Source of the DNA: Acidothermaceae bacterium | Lineage (GTDB): Bacteria; Actinomycetota; Actinomycetes; Acidothermales; Acidothermaceae | Length of the DNA: 42,207 nucleotides | Reading direction: 5' to 3' | Assembly: GCA_025934355.1 (NCBI GenBank) | Contig: JAICYF010000004.1 | Coordinates: 1-42,207, forward strand | In this document: positions 1 to 10,100 of the stretch, one piece after another | How the letters are laid out: every line of letters begins with the position of its first letter | How positions within the stretch are numbered: position 1 is the first letter of the stretch | Position numbers and translations under genes: made by a program | The notes under the pieces: model-generated | Databases searched by the model: none | The model's input: only the letters and a program-made list of their open reading frames with translations | What the model was told of the DNA's origin: nothing

Positions 1-3000
1 TGAGTAGCGAGCTCGAACGGCTGGCGAGCCGCCCGGCTCGGCTGGCCCGGCTCGGCTTCACCCACGGCGCCCGCGCCGATCAGATCGCCGCCCGCATCGG
101 CATCTCGGACGACGCCCTCGTCGAGCTCGGGCAGGTCGCCGACCCCGACACGGCGCTTGACTCACTGGCGCACCTGCTCGATGCCGCCGCGACCGCCACC
201 GCATTGGACGACCGGCACGACGCGCTCGCCCTGCATGCAGCGCTTGACTCCGATGACGCGTTCCGAGCCCGGCTGTTCGCCGTTCTCGGGGCGAGCGCCG
301 CGCTCGGCGACCACCTGGCCACCCACCCCGGTGACTGGGCGGAACTCGCCGATCCCGACGTCGAGACCGCCCGGCCCAGTTGGCTCGGGCTGCGCACCGG
401 CCTGCTTGCCGCCGTCGAAGGCAAAACCGGCGCGCCGGCCCAAGACGCGCTGCGATCGACGTACCGCCGACTGTTGTTGCGGCTCGCCGCGCGTGACCTG
501 ACCGGCGGCCTGGAATTCGACGACGTCGCCGCTGAACTCGCCGACCTGGCCGCCGCGACGCTCGACGCCGCGCTTGAAGTGGCCCGCGCCGAGTTGCCCC
601 CCGACGCCACGCCGTGCCGGCTTGCCGTCATCGGCATGGGCAAGTGCGGGGGCCGCGAGCTCAACTACATCAGCGACGTCGACGTCGTGTTTGTCGCCGA
701 ACCGGCCGCCGACGCCGCCCTGGCCGACGGCGGCGCCGCAGACGAGACCGCCGCCCTGCGCACCGCGAGCCAGCTCGCCACCGGAATCATCCGCGCCTGC
801 GCGCCGATCTGGCAGGTCGACGCGGCGCTTCGTCCCGAAGGCAAGATGGGTCCGCTGGTGCGCACGCTGGCCAGCCACGTCGCCTATTACCAGCGCTGGG
901 CGAAGACGTGGGAGTTCCAGGCGCTGTTGAAAGCCAGGCCGGTCGCGGGTGACCTCGAGCTCGGCCAGGCGTACGTCGACGCGCTGCGTCCGATGGTGTG
1001 GGAGGCAGGCGGCCGCGAGCACTTCGTCGAGGACGTACAGGCGATGCGCCGCCGGGTCGAGTCGGCGTTGCCGGCCGGGGAGGCCGAGCGCGAGTTGAAA
1101 CTCGGCCCGGGCGGCTTGCGCGACGTCGAGTTCGCCGTTCAACTGCTGCAACTCGTGCACGGTCGTGGCGACGAGGGCTTGCGCAGCGCCACCACGCTGA
1201 CCGCGCTACGCGAGTTGTCGGACGGCGGATATGTCGGCCGCGACGACGCCGCCGCGCTGTCGGCCGCCTACCGCTGGCTTCGCACCATCGAGCACCGGCT
1301 GCAGCTCTACCGGCTGCGCCGAACCCATACCCTGCCAACCGCGGACGACGAGCTGCGCCGGCTCGGCCGGGGCATGGGCTACCGACGCGACCCAGTCCGG
1401 GAGCTGCTTTCCGAACACGGCAAGCACGCCCGCGAGGTGCGTCGGCTGCACGAGAAGTTGTTCTACCGCCCGCTTTTGCTCGCGGTCGCCCGGCTTCCTG
1501 GCGGAGAGGCGCGGCTGTCGGTCGACGCTGCGGCCGCCCGACTCGAGGCGCTTGGCTACGCCGACCCGGCCCGTGCGCTCCAGCACCTTGAGGCGCTGAC
1601 CACCGGCGTGAGTCGGCGGGCGGCGATCCAACGCACCCTGCTCCCGGTGATGCTCGGCTGGTTCGCCGACGCGCCCGACCCCGACGCCGGGTTGCTCGCG
1701 TTCCGCCAGGTGTCCGACGCGCTTGGGGAAACGCCGTGGTACCTGCGGTTGCTTCGTGACGAGGGCGCGGCGGCCGAGCACCTCGCCACCATCCTGGCCA
1801 GCAGCCGGTACGCCGTGGAGCTGTTCTTACGAGCACCCGAGTCGGTGGCCATGCTCGGTGAGTCAGCCAGCGACGAGCCCGGTCCGCACCAGCTCATGCC
1901 GCGGTCGCTGACCGACCTCACCGCCGAACTGCTCGCCGCCGCCCGGCGCTACGCCGATCCGGGGCAGGCGGCCGCGACCGCGCGGGGGCTGCGTCGTCGC
2001 GAGCTGCTTCGGGTGGCCTGCGCCGACCTGCTCGGGCTGCTCGACGTCGACCAGGTCGGGCGGTCGCTTTCCGACGTCACGGCCGCGACCTTGGAGGCGG
2101 TGCTCGACGCGGTGGTCCGTGACGCCGAAGCCAAGCGCGGCGGACCGTTGCCGATGCGGCTGGCGATCATCGGCATGGGCCGGCTCGGAGGGCACGAGCA
2201 GGGCTACGGCAGCGATGCCGACGTGCTGTTCGTGCACGAGCCGGTTGACGGCGCGGAGGAGTCGGAGGCGGCGGCCGCCGCGCACGCGGTCGCGAACGAG
2301 CTGCGTCGGCTGCTCTCCATCCCAGCGCCCGAGCCGGCCGTGGAGGTCGACGCCGACCTGCGGCCCGAGGGTCGGCAGGGACCGCTCACCCGCAGCGTCG
2401 GCTCGCACGCCGCCTATTACGCCCGGTGGTCAAAAGTCTGGGAAAGCCAAGCATTGTTGCGGGCCCGCCCGCTGGCCGGAGACCTTGACGTCGGCCGCCG
2501 TTTCGAGGAACTCATCGCACCGATCCGGTGGCCCGCCGCCGGCGTCACGTCGTCCGATATACGAGAGATCCGGCGGATAAAGGCGCGGGTCGAAAAGGAG
2601 CGGCTGCCGCGCGGGGCCGATCCCGCGCTCAACACCAAGCTCGGTCGCGGTGGTCTGGCGGACGTCGAATGGACCGTGCAACTTCTCCAGTTACGCCACG
2701 CGGGTGAGATTGACGGGCTGCGGACGACGTCCACGCTGGCGGCCCTGGACGCCGCCCGGGCGGCCGGCCTGGTCGACGAATCGGACGCCGAGACGCTGTC
2801 CACGGCGTGGCGATTGGCCTCTCAGGTGCGGAATGCGCTGGTGCTGGCCAAAGGAAAACCAGTTGACGCGATTCCCACAGTTTTGCGCGAGGTGGTAGGC
2901 ATCGCGCGTCTGGTCGGCTACTCTCCGTCGCAGTCCGGTGACTTCCTGGACGTGTATCGACGGGTGACCCGGCGATCCCGGGCCGTCGTGGAGAGGGTGT

Positions 3001-3011
3001 TTTACGGGTGA
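1..3011 (+). CDS. glnE: Bifunctional glutamine synthetase adenylyltransferase/adenylyl-removing enzyme (5' edge cut by one base)
   Basis: GlnE attaches AMP to, and removes it from, the regulatory tyrosine of glutamine synthetase I in response to nitrogen status. The frame is open from the first base: positions 1-2 read TG followed by AGT AGC GAG, so the start codon (ATG or GTG) very probably lost only its first base at the window edge. The tracked start at 204 is an internal TTG. The full product would be about 1003 residues, normal for actinobacterial GlnE. Two nucleotidyltransferase halves are visible. The N-terminal adenylyl-removase half has GMGKCGG and a D-x-D (DVDVVF) around residues 212-230. 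The C-terminal adenylyltransferase half has GMGRLGG and DADVLF around residues 725-742. Both halves repeat an RPEG(K/R) motif and a K(L/W)GxGGLxDVE-type motif. Its substrate glnA lies 4 kb downstream on the other strand. The product identity is certain; only the 5' base is missing. Confidence 0.97.
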   Translation, partial: SSELERLASRPARLARLGFTHGARADQIAARIGISDDALVELGQVADPDTALDSLAHLLDAAATATALDDRHDALALHAALDSDDAFRARLFAVLGASAALGDHLATHPGDWAELADPDVETARPSWLGLRTGLLAAVEGKTGAPAQDALRSTYRRLLLRLAARDLTGGLEFDDVAAELADLAAATLDAALEVARAELPPDATPCRLAVIGMGKCGGRELNYISDVDVVFVAEPAADAALADGGAADETAALRTASQLATGIIRACAPIWQVDAALRPEGKMGPLVRTLASHVAYYQRWAKTWEFQALLKARPVAGDLELGQAYVDALRPMVWEAGGREHFVEDVQAMRRRVESALPAGEAERELKLGPGGLRDVEFAVQLLQLVHGRGDEGLRSATTLTALRELSDGGYVGRDDAAALSAAYRWLRTIEHRLQLYRLRRTHTLPTADDELRRLGRGMGYRRDPVRELLSEHGKHAREVRRLHEKLFYRPLLLAVARLPGGEARLSVDAAAARLEALGYADPARALQHLEALTTGVSRRAAIQRTLLPVMLGWFADAPDPDAGLLAFRQVSDALGETPWYLRLLRDEGAAAEHLATILASSRYAVELFLRAPESVAMLGESASDEPGPHQLMPRSLTDLTAELLAAARRYADPGQAAATARGLRRRELLRVACADLLGLLDVDQVGRSLSDVTAATLEAVLDAVVRDAEAKRGGPLPMRLAIIGMGRLGGHEQGYGSDADVLFVHEPVDGAEESEAAAAAHAVANELRRLLSIPAPEPAVEVDADLRPEGRQGPLTRSVGSHAAYYARWSKVWESQALLRARPLAGDLDVGRRFEELIAPIRWPAAGVTSSDIREIRRIKARVEKERLPRGADPALNTKLGRGGLADVEWTVQLLQLRHAGEIDGLRTTSTLAALDAARAAGLVDESDAETLSTAWRLASQVRNALVLAKGKPVDAIPTVLREVVGIARLVGYSPSQSGDFLDVYRRVTRRSRAVVERVFYG

Positions 3012-3050
3012 CCACGAATAGATCCGCGCTGGGCGGGCCAGCCGGTGGAC

Positions 3051-3125
3051 GCCCGGCGGATGCGTGCCCGGCGGATGCGTGCCCGGCGGATGCGTGCCCG
3101 GCGGATGCATGCCCGGCGGATGCAT
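3051..3125 (+). repeat. 15-bp tandem repeat carrying repeated start codons
   Basis: Five direct copies of a 15-bp unit (gcccggcggatgcgt, with the last two copies ending in cat) lie between the glnE stop and the MFS gene. Each copy holds an SD-like ggcgga followed closely by GTG or ATG. In the MFS frame the array reads as repeated VPGGC/MPGGC, with possible starts at 3064, 3079, 3094, 3109 and 3124. Because 15 is a multiple of three, copy-number change would keep the frame. In another frame, a GTG at 3008 that overlaps the glnE stop opens a short reading frame of CPADA repeats ending before 3135. Confidence 0.93.
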
Positions 3126-4452
3126 GGCATTGACTACTGAGGACGAACGGACGGGGTTGTCCGCGACGGGGGCAGGCACCGCGACGCAGGCTCCGCCAGG
3201 CGCGGCTCGCGAGAGTGTTTTGCGCAACCGCGAATTCCGTGGCGTCGTCATGGCGCAGGCAACCAGCGAGTGCGGCGACCAGATTGCGGCGATCGCCATC
3301 TCGTTGCTCGTCTACGGCCGGTCCAACAGCCCGTTCCTCGCGGCGGCGACCTACGCGGTGACCTACGTTCCGTGGGTGTTCGGCAGCATCGTGTTGTCGC
3401 CGCTGGCCGATCGCTTCCCGCGGCGCAACGTGATGCTTACCTGCGACGCCGGCCGGGCGGTCGTCATCAGCTTGCTGGCGCTCGCCAGCTTCGTCCACGG
3501 CATGCCGATCGGGGCGTTGATCGCCCTGGTGCTGCTCTCGAGTTTCTTCTCCCCGCCGTTCTCCTCGGCGCGGGGCGCGACGCTGCCCGACATCTTCGAA
3601 AGCGGCAGCCGTTACGTGCGCGCGGTGGCGATCAGCCGGATTTTGCAGCAGGTCGACCAGGTGTTCGGCTTCGCACTCGGTGGCCTCGTCGTCGCGGCCG
3701 TCACCCCGCGCGGCGCGCTCGCGCTCGACGCGCTCACCTTCGTCGCCTCGTACGGGTTGATTCACACCCACCTTTCGCTGCGTCCGCCGGCCGACGGCAG
3801 GGGGCGACCGACGATCTCGTCGCTGCTGCGCGGCGCGATCCCCGACCTCGCCATCGTTTGGCGGCACCCGGCGCGTCGCGCACTGCTGATGTTCAGCGCA
3901 TTCTCACTGATCTTCTTGATCGCGCCCGACAGTCTCGCGGTCGCGTACGCCCGCCAGCACGGCCACGGCGCGGTCGTGGCCGGCATCCTCGCCGCGTCGC
4001 AGCCGCTCGGCGTGGCCCTTGGCGCGTGGGCGTTCATCAGATTCGTCCCGGTGCAGCGGCAGGGCCGCTACCTGTTGCCGCTTGGCGTCGTCGGCGCGAC
4101 GTGCCTCATTCTCACCTGCGTGGTGCCGCCGATCGGCGTGCTGTGCGTGCTGTGGGTAGGTAGCGGTCTGGCGCAGGCGTTCTTGGTGGCCACGATCGCG
4201 GCCTACAACGTGGTGACCGAGCGGGCCTTGCGCGGTCGCGCCAATGGCCTCGCCGCCGCCACCATCGCGGTGACCCAAGGCGTCGGCTTCTTGTTGTGGG
4301 GCGCGGTCGCCGAATGGCGGGGCGCCGCCGCAGGCGTGGCCTGGGCTGGGATTACCGGCCTGCTCATCATGGCGGTCGCCCGCTATCTGTGGCCGAACGA
4401 AGTGATCGACGGCGCGTGGGCGCGGCTGGCCAGCGCTCACGACGAGCACTGA
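3124..4452 (+). CDS. MFS transporter (EntS-like multidrug/siderophore exporter type)
   Basis: A polytopic membrane protein of 442 residues from the ATG at 3124, with about 12 hydrophobic segments. The N-terminal part, LRNREFRGVVMAQ, followed by the loop ADRFPRRNVML, matches the drug:H+ antiporter type of the major facilitator superfamily, where a basic D-R-x-x-R-R loop follows helix 2. Such proteins export small molecules; the substrate cannot be read from sequence. The start is uncertain: the ORF stays open back to GTG 3064 through the 15-bp repeat array, adding up to 20 residues of VPGGC repeats. I chose 3124 because the protein-like sequence begins there and ggcgga precedes it, though the spacing is short. 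It follows glnE by about 110 bp and meets the PAP2 gene tail to tail, 17 bp apart. Confidence 0.9.
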   Translation: MALTTEDERTGLSATGAGTATQAPPGAARESVLRNREFRGVVMAQATSECGDQIAAIAISLLVYGRSNSPFLAAATYAVTYVPWVFGSIVLSPLADRFPRRNVMLTCDAGRAVVISLLALASFVHGMPIGALIALVLLSSFFSPPFSSARGATLPDIFESGSRYVRAVAISRILQQVDQVFGFALGGLVVAAVTPRGALALDALTFVASYGLIHTHLSLRPPADGRGRPTISSLLRGAIPDLAIVWRHPARRALLMFSAFSLIFLIAPDSLAVAYARQHGHGAVVAGILAASQPLGVALGAWAFIRFVPVQRQGRYLLPLGVVGATCLILTCVVPPIGVLCVLWVGSGLAQAFLVATIAAYNVVTERALRGRANGLAAATIAVTQGVGFLLWGAVAEWRGAAAGVAWAGITGLLIMAVARYLWPNEVIDGAWARLASAHDEH

Positions 4453-4469
4453 CAGCACTGGGCGAGCCG

Positions 4470-5525
4470 CTACCCGGAGTGGTGCGGCGGTGCTGCGGGC
4501 GGCGGGTCGATCGCCGACTCGCTGTCGGCGGGCAGCCGGATCACCGCATTGTCCGGCGACGCGACGCCGTCCGGTGACCGGTGTTGATCTGAGGCGCGGT
4601 GTTCGTCGGACGACGCGTGCCCAAGCGGGCGCGGGCGCCGCTCCATCGACGCGCCGTCGCTCCCGCGTACCGCGACGAATTCTCCGCTCGGCGTGTAGGC
4701 CGGGCGTCCGGTGAGCACCCGCTGTATTAAAAAGCCAAGCGCTAGGACGACGACGCCGCCCACGGCGTCCAAGACGAAGTGGTTAGCGGTGCCGATGATG
4801 ACGAAGAATGTCGCGGCGGGATAGAGCAAACCGAGCGCGCGCAGCCACCATCGCCGGCTCAGCATAAACAGCGTGATGCCGGCCCACAGCGACCAACCGA
4901 TGTGCAACGACGGCATCGCGGCGAACTGATTCGAGACCTTCGCGACGTCGCCGGACCCCCAGGATCCCCAGGTGTGGTACTTCACCACGGTGTCGATGAA
5001 GGTCTGCGACGACATCAGTCGCGGCGGTGCGAGCGGATAGAACCAAAATCCCAGCGCCGCAAGACCATTTGCCGCATACAGCGCAGTGCGCACCGAGCGG
5101 TAGTTGAGCGGGTGCTTGACGTAGACCCAGACCAACACCGCGATGACGATGATGAAGTGCATCACCGCGTAGTAGTAATCGCTGATGTTGGCCAGCCAGT
5201 GCCAACCGCCCCAATGCACGGCATCGACAAACCGGTTGAGCGAATGCTCGATGTCGATGCCCATCGACTTCTCGGCGTCGAGGACGGTGCGGGCGTGTTG
5301 TTGCGCGGGAGTCTCGTGGGTGGGCACCGCGTTGCGGATGAGCGAGTAGACCCAGTAGCTCAGCAGGATGAACGCGACCTCTTGCCACAGCCGGGGCCGC
5401 CGCTGTCGGCGCATCCGCTCGGGGAGCAGCGGACCGAGCGGCTGCCAGTGCCGCCGATGCTGGTTCACAATGACCGGTCTATCGGGCGCACCGTCGGAAG
5501 ACGACACCGGTCGCTCTCCCGTCAT
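4470..5525 (-). CDS. PAP2 superfamily membrane phosphatase/phosphotransferase, AUR1-like
   Basis: About 351 residues with five or six membrane helices and a hydrophilic C-terminal tail of roughly 80 residues rich in D, S and P. PAP2 motif II appears as MPSLHIGWS and motif III as GTANHFVLDAVGG, supplying the two catalytic histidines and the aspartate. The classical motif I (KxxxxxxRP) is not obvious; LAPPRLM stands in that region, as in the AUR1/inositol-phosphoceramide-synthase-like branch. These enzymes hydrolyse or transfer lipid phosphate head groups at the outer membrane face, so a role in envelope lipid metabolism is likely, substrate unknown. The track begins at GTG 5546, but GGGAGG lies inside that codon run just upstream of ATG 5525, so 5525 is preferred. 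It is divergent from the secreted protein gene. Confidence 0.85.
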   Translation of the reverse strand: MTGERPVSSSDGAPDRPVIVNQHRRHWQPLGPLLPERMRRQRRPRLWQEVAFILLSYWVYSLIRNAVPTHETPAQQHARTVLDAEKSMGIDIEHSLNRFVDAVHWGGWHWLANISDYYYAVMHFIIVIAVLVWVYVKHPLNYRSVRTALYAANGLAALGFWFYPLAPPRLMSSQTFIDTVVKYHTWGSWGSGDVAKVSNQFAAMPSLHIGWSLWAGITLFMLSRRWWLRALGLLYPAATFFVIIGTANHFVLDAVGGVVVLALGFLIQRVLTGRPAYTPSGEFVAVRGSDGASMERRPRPLGHASSDEHRASDQHRSPDGVASPDNAVIRLPADSESAIDPPPAAPPHHSG

Positions 5526-5786
5526 CTCGACGCCGGCACCTCCCACGACCAGCCATCTTGGCAGACCTGGGCACCCGCGTGCTCACTCATTGATCGTCTC
5601 GCGACCGCTGCGCGGCGTCGCGTTCGCCCGTCGCGTAACACCCGCCTGGATAGTCCGCGTTATCCGATGCGGCTCGATTTGCGGCGATAGCCTGCCGAGG
5701 AACATCACGGCGCGTGCGGTAGCGGCGTCGTCCGCGGGACCTCCGCAGCCAGGGCACGAACGACGCGAGACAGAGATCACGACGAT

Positions 5787-7118
5787 ATGAAGCTACGAGC
5801 GATGTTGGCCGGCCTGTCGGCGGCACTGGTTGGCGGCGCCGTTTTGGTGGCGCTGCCCGCAGTGGCCATGGCGGACCAGACGGCGTTGTCGGCGCACAGC
5901 TGGGATTCTGGGCTGCACGCGACCACCAGCGCGTACTTCGACAGCGTGCACGCGTGGGGCCAACGCCAGACGGCGGGCGCGTGGGGCACCGGGCCGGTCA
6001 ACTACATGTCCGGCGCGACCGCGGCGCACACGGCGTCGTCGTCCGGCACGCTCAGCGTGGCGATCGACGGCACGTACTGCCCGGGCGGAGCGTGCGCCTA
6101 CGGCGGGGGCTCCGGCTACAAGTCCTTCGTGCAGTTCTGGAACGACCCGGCGAACTTCATCGCGTTCGGGCTCATCCACGACCCCGGTGTGTCGCCGAGC
6201 GGCACGACATTGATGATCGAGGGCGCGGCAAACGGCAAGCCGGTCGGCGGTTACTGGCCGAACGGCGCGCTCTCCGGCAAGTCGCATCTGTTCACGATCA
6301 AGTGGACGGCGGGCGGCATCACGCTCACCATCGACAACCAGAAGACCGTCGGCCCGTACCCGGTCGCTGAGTCGCACCCGTCAATCTCGTTCCTCGCGGC
6401 CGGCCGGAACACCCGCGACACCGTCGACGCCACGTTCCACAACATCTCGTTCTCGTCGGGGTCGGTGGCGGCGCAAACCGTCACCGTTCCGAGCGGGACG
6501 CCGTACCTGACCTACACCGCGTCGGTGGCCGCCAGCGGCACCGGCACCGGGTATTCGGCGTACATCAACGCGCACGACGCGAGCGACAACGCGATCTCGG
6601 TCGGCATCCAGATTGACAAGGCGTCGCCAGAATCAGCCGGCCAACCGTACTTCACCTGGGAGCGCGTGCAGGGCGGCGCGTTCACCTACAACTACGTCGC
6701 GCCGGCGCCGAGCGGCGCGCAGCAGATCACGTTGAAGTGGTGGTCCGATAGCAACACCGCGGTGTTCTTCGTCGGGTCGACACCAATCGCCGACATCTCG
6801 CTGCAGTTGGTTCCGCGGCTGTTCTTCGGGGCGGAAGGCGACGCGCGCCTCAACGGCGACACCGTCAACTCCACGGTTTCGAATGTGCAGATCAGCGCTG
6901 GCAACAACTGTCCGGCGTACTGCGGACTCAACGGTTCGTGGAACACCCGAGATTTCAACACCCACGGGCTAAAGGCGACGAACACCAACGGCCAAGGCCA
7001 AAACGGCGCGAGCTTCTCTGTCACCGGAACGGTTTCCGGGTTGGCCGCGGGCCACGACTGGGACTCCGACACGGTCGCTGGCGTGGCGATGATCGCGCAG
7101 TACTGGAACGGCGCGTAG
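5787..7118 (+). CDS. Secreted protein of unknown function with beta-sandwich-like repeats
   Basis: 443 residues. A clear Sec signal peptide (MKLRAMLAG, a hydrophobic core, then AVAMA before DQT, about residue 30) predicts export. No membrane anchor or sortase motif follows. The mature protein is rich in G, T, S, N and aromatic residues with alternating hydrophobic patterns, typical of extracellular beta-sandwich folds. Two halves look related: the first ends with a DATFHNISFSSG-type strand, the second with STVSNVQISAG, and both contain a long loop before FIAFG/FFGAEG-like strands. This resembles a tandem concanavalin-A-like lectin/glucanase arrangement. I see no confident catalytic residues, so binding of a glycan or other polymer is a guess only. 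An HxWDS motif occurs near both ends. It is monocistronic, divergent from PAP2, and convergent with glnA. Confidence 0.75.
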   Translation: MKLRAMLAGLSAALVGGAVLVALPAVAMADQTALSAHSWDSGLHATTSAYFDSVHAWGQRQTAGAWGTGPVNYMSGATAAHTASSSGTLSVAIDGTYCPGGACAYGGGSGYKSFVQFWNDPANFIAFGLIHDPGVSPSGTTLMIEGAANGKPVGGYWPNGALSGKSHLFTIKWTAGGITLTIDNQKTVGPYPVAESHPSISFLAAGRNTRDTVDATFHNISFSSGSVAAQTVTVPSGTPYLTYTASVAASGTGTGYSAYINAHDASDNAISVGIQIDKASPESAGQPYFTWERVQGGAFTYNYVAPAPSGAQQITLKWWSDSNTAVFFVGSTPIADISLQLVPRLFFGAEGDARLNGDTVNSTVSNVQISAGNNCPAYCGLNGSWNTRDFNTHGLKATNTNGQGQNGASFSVTGTVSGLAAGHDWDSDTVAGVAMIAQYWNGA

Positions 7119-7262
7119 CCGCCAGCGACGGTTAACCGCGAGTGACGCTGCACGAGTGACGCTTCGCCGCGCGGCAGGTCTGTAGCTGGTCGACGTTGGC
7201 CGGTTTCTATCCCGCCGAACGTCTACCAGCCGCGACCTCCGATCGTTCCCACACACCGTGAA

Positions 7263-7305
7263 AACGAATGGAGACCCTGGCGTCTCGCCAAGGCCTCCAC
7301 CCGTT
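7263..7305 (-). terminator. Stem-loop terminator downstream of glnA
   Basis: An imperfect hairpin of about 20 bp per arm around the core TGGCG TCT CGCCA, extended by GGAG/CTCC and AACG/CGTT pairs with a few mismatches. It sits 11 bp past the glnA stop and between two convergent genes, so it may work in both directions. No T-tract, which is common for actinobacterial terminators. Confidence 0.7.
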
Positions 7306-7315
7306 CTCTGCTGGA

Positions 7316-8740
<1,425 letters not shown>

Positions 8741-8802
8741 GTCTCTCCTCCAGAAGGCGTGGGCAGGCCGGACAGCCGATGCGTCGAAGCTAGGGGCTCG
8801 CG

Positions 8803-8840
8803 GTTTCCCGGCGGTGTCCCGCATGTTTCCGCCGCGTTAC
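8803..8840 (-). promoter_or_regulatory. GlnR-type operator upstream of glnA
   Basis: On the minus strand the site reads GTAAC-n6-GAAAC-n6-GACAC-n6-GAAAC, exactly the spacing of the actinomycete GlnR box (alternating gTnAC and GAAAC half-sites separated by 6 bp). It ends 62 bp upstream of the glnA ATG, and a -10-like TAGCTT lies between (8787-8792). GlnR is the global nitrogen regulator in these bacteria; the gene for it is not in this window. The same divergent intergenic region also serves the RDD gene. Confidence 0.88.
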
Positions 8841-8883
8841 GTCGGGGCCTAGCTACTGCTCGGACGACGTTATCGTTGCGCAC

Positions 8884-9366
8884 GTGGCGCGTGACACTAG
8901 ACGAGCGGTCGGATCATGGCTTGAGGGCCCTGGCGCCGCGGTTCAAGACTCAGACCCGACCAGCTATCCGGGGAAGCGGCTTGGCTTGCCGCCGGCCGGC
9001 GCCGGCTCGGTCGCCGGTTTTGGCCGCCGCTTCGCCGCGCTGCTGATCGATTGGATCGTCTGCGTGCTGATCGCCTCGGCGCTCACCAGGCACGCCGCTT
9101 TCGACGGGCGCGACCCGGTGAACCCGGGCTGGCCGGTGCTGGTGCTGGCCGTCGAGTACATCGCGTTGCTCGGCACGGTCGGCACCACGCTTGGCATGCG
9201 ATTGCTCGGCATCGGCGTGCGACGGCTCGACGGCGGCCGGGTGGCCTGGTTGTGGGTCATCGTGCGCACCGTGCTGCTGATACTCGTGATTCCCGCGGTC
9301 GTCTACGACCGCGACCAGCGCGGCTTGCATGACAAGGCGGCTGGCGTGATCGCCGTCCGGCTTTGA
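8884..9366 (+). CDS. RDD family membrane protein
   Basis: 160 residues. The RDD hallmark is present as GFGRRFAALLIDWIV (R and D at the start of helix 1, residues about 45-60). Further hydrophobic segments follow at about 75-95 and 110-135, and the third RDD element appears as YDRDQRGLHDKAAG near the end. RDD proteins are small polytopic membrane proteins of largely unknown role. Some act as Na+/H+ antiporters, but this cannot be inferred here. An RDD gene next to glnA is a conserved actinobacterial arrangement. The GTG start at 8884 directly follows the glnA control region. Confidence 0.9.
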   Translation: MARDTRRAVGSWLEGPGAAVQDSDPTSYPGKRLGLPPAGAGSVAGFGRRFAALLIDWIVCVLIASALTRHAAFDGRDPVNPGWPVLVLAVEYIALLGTVGTTLGMRLLGIGVRRLDGGRVAWLWVIVRTVLLILVIPAVVYDRDQRGLHDKAAGVIAVRL

Positions 9367-9507
9367 TCGCCCTCGGCCACGATCGCACTGAGCACCGCGC
9401 TTAGCCGGGCGGCGACCAAGGGTGCGTTCGGTCCACATGGCGTCCCGAGCGTGAGCGAGTAGGCAAACCGCCGTAGTCGGCTACTCGGCCAGTGGTCAGC
9501 CTGGCGT

Positions 9508-9921
9508 TTAGCCCGAGCTAGGGGAGCGGAGAGGCAGCGTTGCGCCGTCAGCACTGCGTACAACAGGCCGGTCGCCGAGAGGCATCGACAGTCTGACATC
9601 AACGGTCGCGTGTTTGCCGTCGCTTCCGATGCCTGCGCAGTTGCTGCCGCGCCCGTGGTTGACAACGTCGTCCACGGTTACGGTGGTTGCGGTCTCGTGG
9701 ACTTGCACGGAGAACTGGCCAAAGCAAAAGCCGGCGGTGCTCCAGGGAAATTGAATCGCAATGCTCGTCGAGCCGCTGGTTCCCAACACACCATCGGGCC
9801 GGATGGATGCGGCCGTCTCCTTCTGGCGATTGAGGTGGAGAACCAGGCCGGCAACGAGAGCACCGGCGACCACGACGATCATGACCCCAAGGAGGCGTCG
9901 GCGGTTCGACGTCATGGTCAC
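9508..9921 (-). CDS. Small single-pass membrane-anchored protein, unknown function
   Basis: 137 residues from GTG 9921, chosen because AAAGGAG lies 9 bp upstream; the tracked start at 10029 has no comparable site. The N-terminus (TSNRRRLLGVMIVVVAGALVAGLVL) is a signal anchor or uncleaved signal peptide. The external part of about 105 residues has two cysteines and no motif I recognise. GC is markedly lower than in flanking core genes (one sampled line 57% against 73% in lipA). It lies on the same strand as the S1 protease upstream, separated by about 180 bp and an inverted repeat, so it may be a separate unit in the same inserted segment. Confidence 0.65.
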   Translation of the reverse strand: MTMTSNRRRLLGVMIVVVAGALVAGLVLHLNRQKETAASIRPDGVLGTSGSTSIAIQFPWSTAGFCFGQFSVQVHETATTVTVDDVVNHGRGSNCAGIGSDGKHATVDVRLSMPLGDRPVVRSADGATLPLRSPSSG

Positions 9922-9996
9922 GGGGGACCGCTCCTTTCGCAACGAACCCCTTGACTCAGGCAGCGCTGACGAGAGCCGATTGTCAGTTGATGCGGT

Positions 9997-10024
9997 GCAT
10001 AGTGTCTTGTCAGCGACACGATGC
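9997..10024 (-). terminator. Inverted repeat between the protease and the small membrane protein
   Basis: Ten-base arms gcatagtgtc and gacacgatgc (9 of 10 pairs) around an 8-base loop. It lies 77 bp past the protease stop and about 75 bp ahead of the next start, so it could be a terminator for the former or an operator for the latter. Sequence alone does not decide. Confidence 0.4.
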
Positions 10025-10100
10025 TTCACGATGCACGATCGGGCTAGTCAGTGTGCTCTCGCCGCCAAAGATACCGTCCAACAGTGCTCATCCCCGTGAC

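Noticed and set aside
2629-3867. 412-aa minus-strand ORF containing HASAG repeats
   Set aside because: Antisense to glnE and MFS; the repeats are the complement of the 15-bp array. No start signal or family features.
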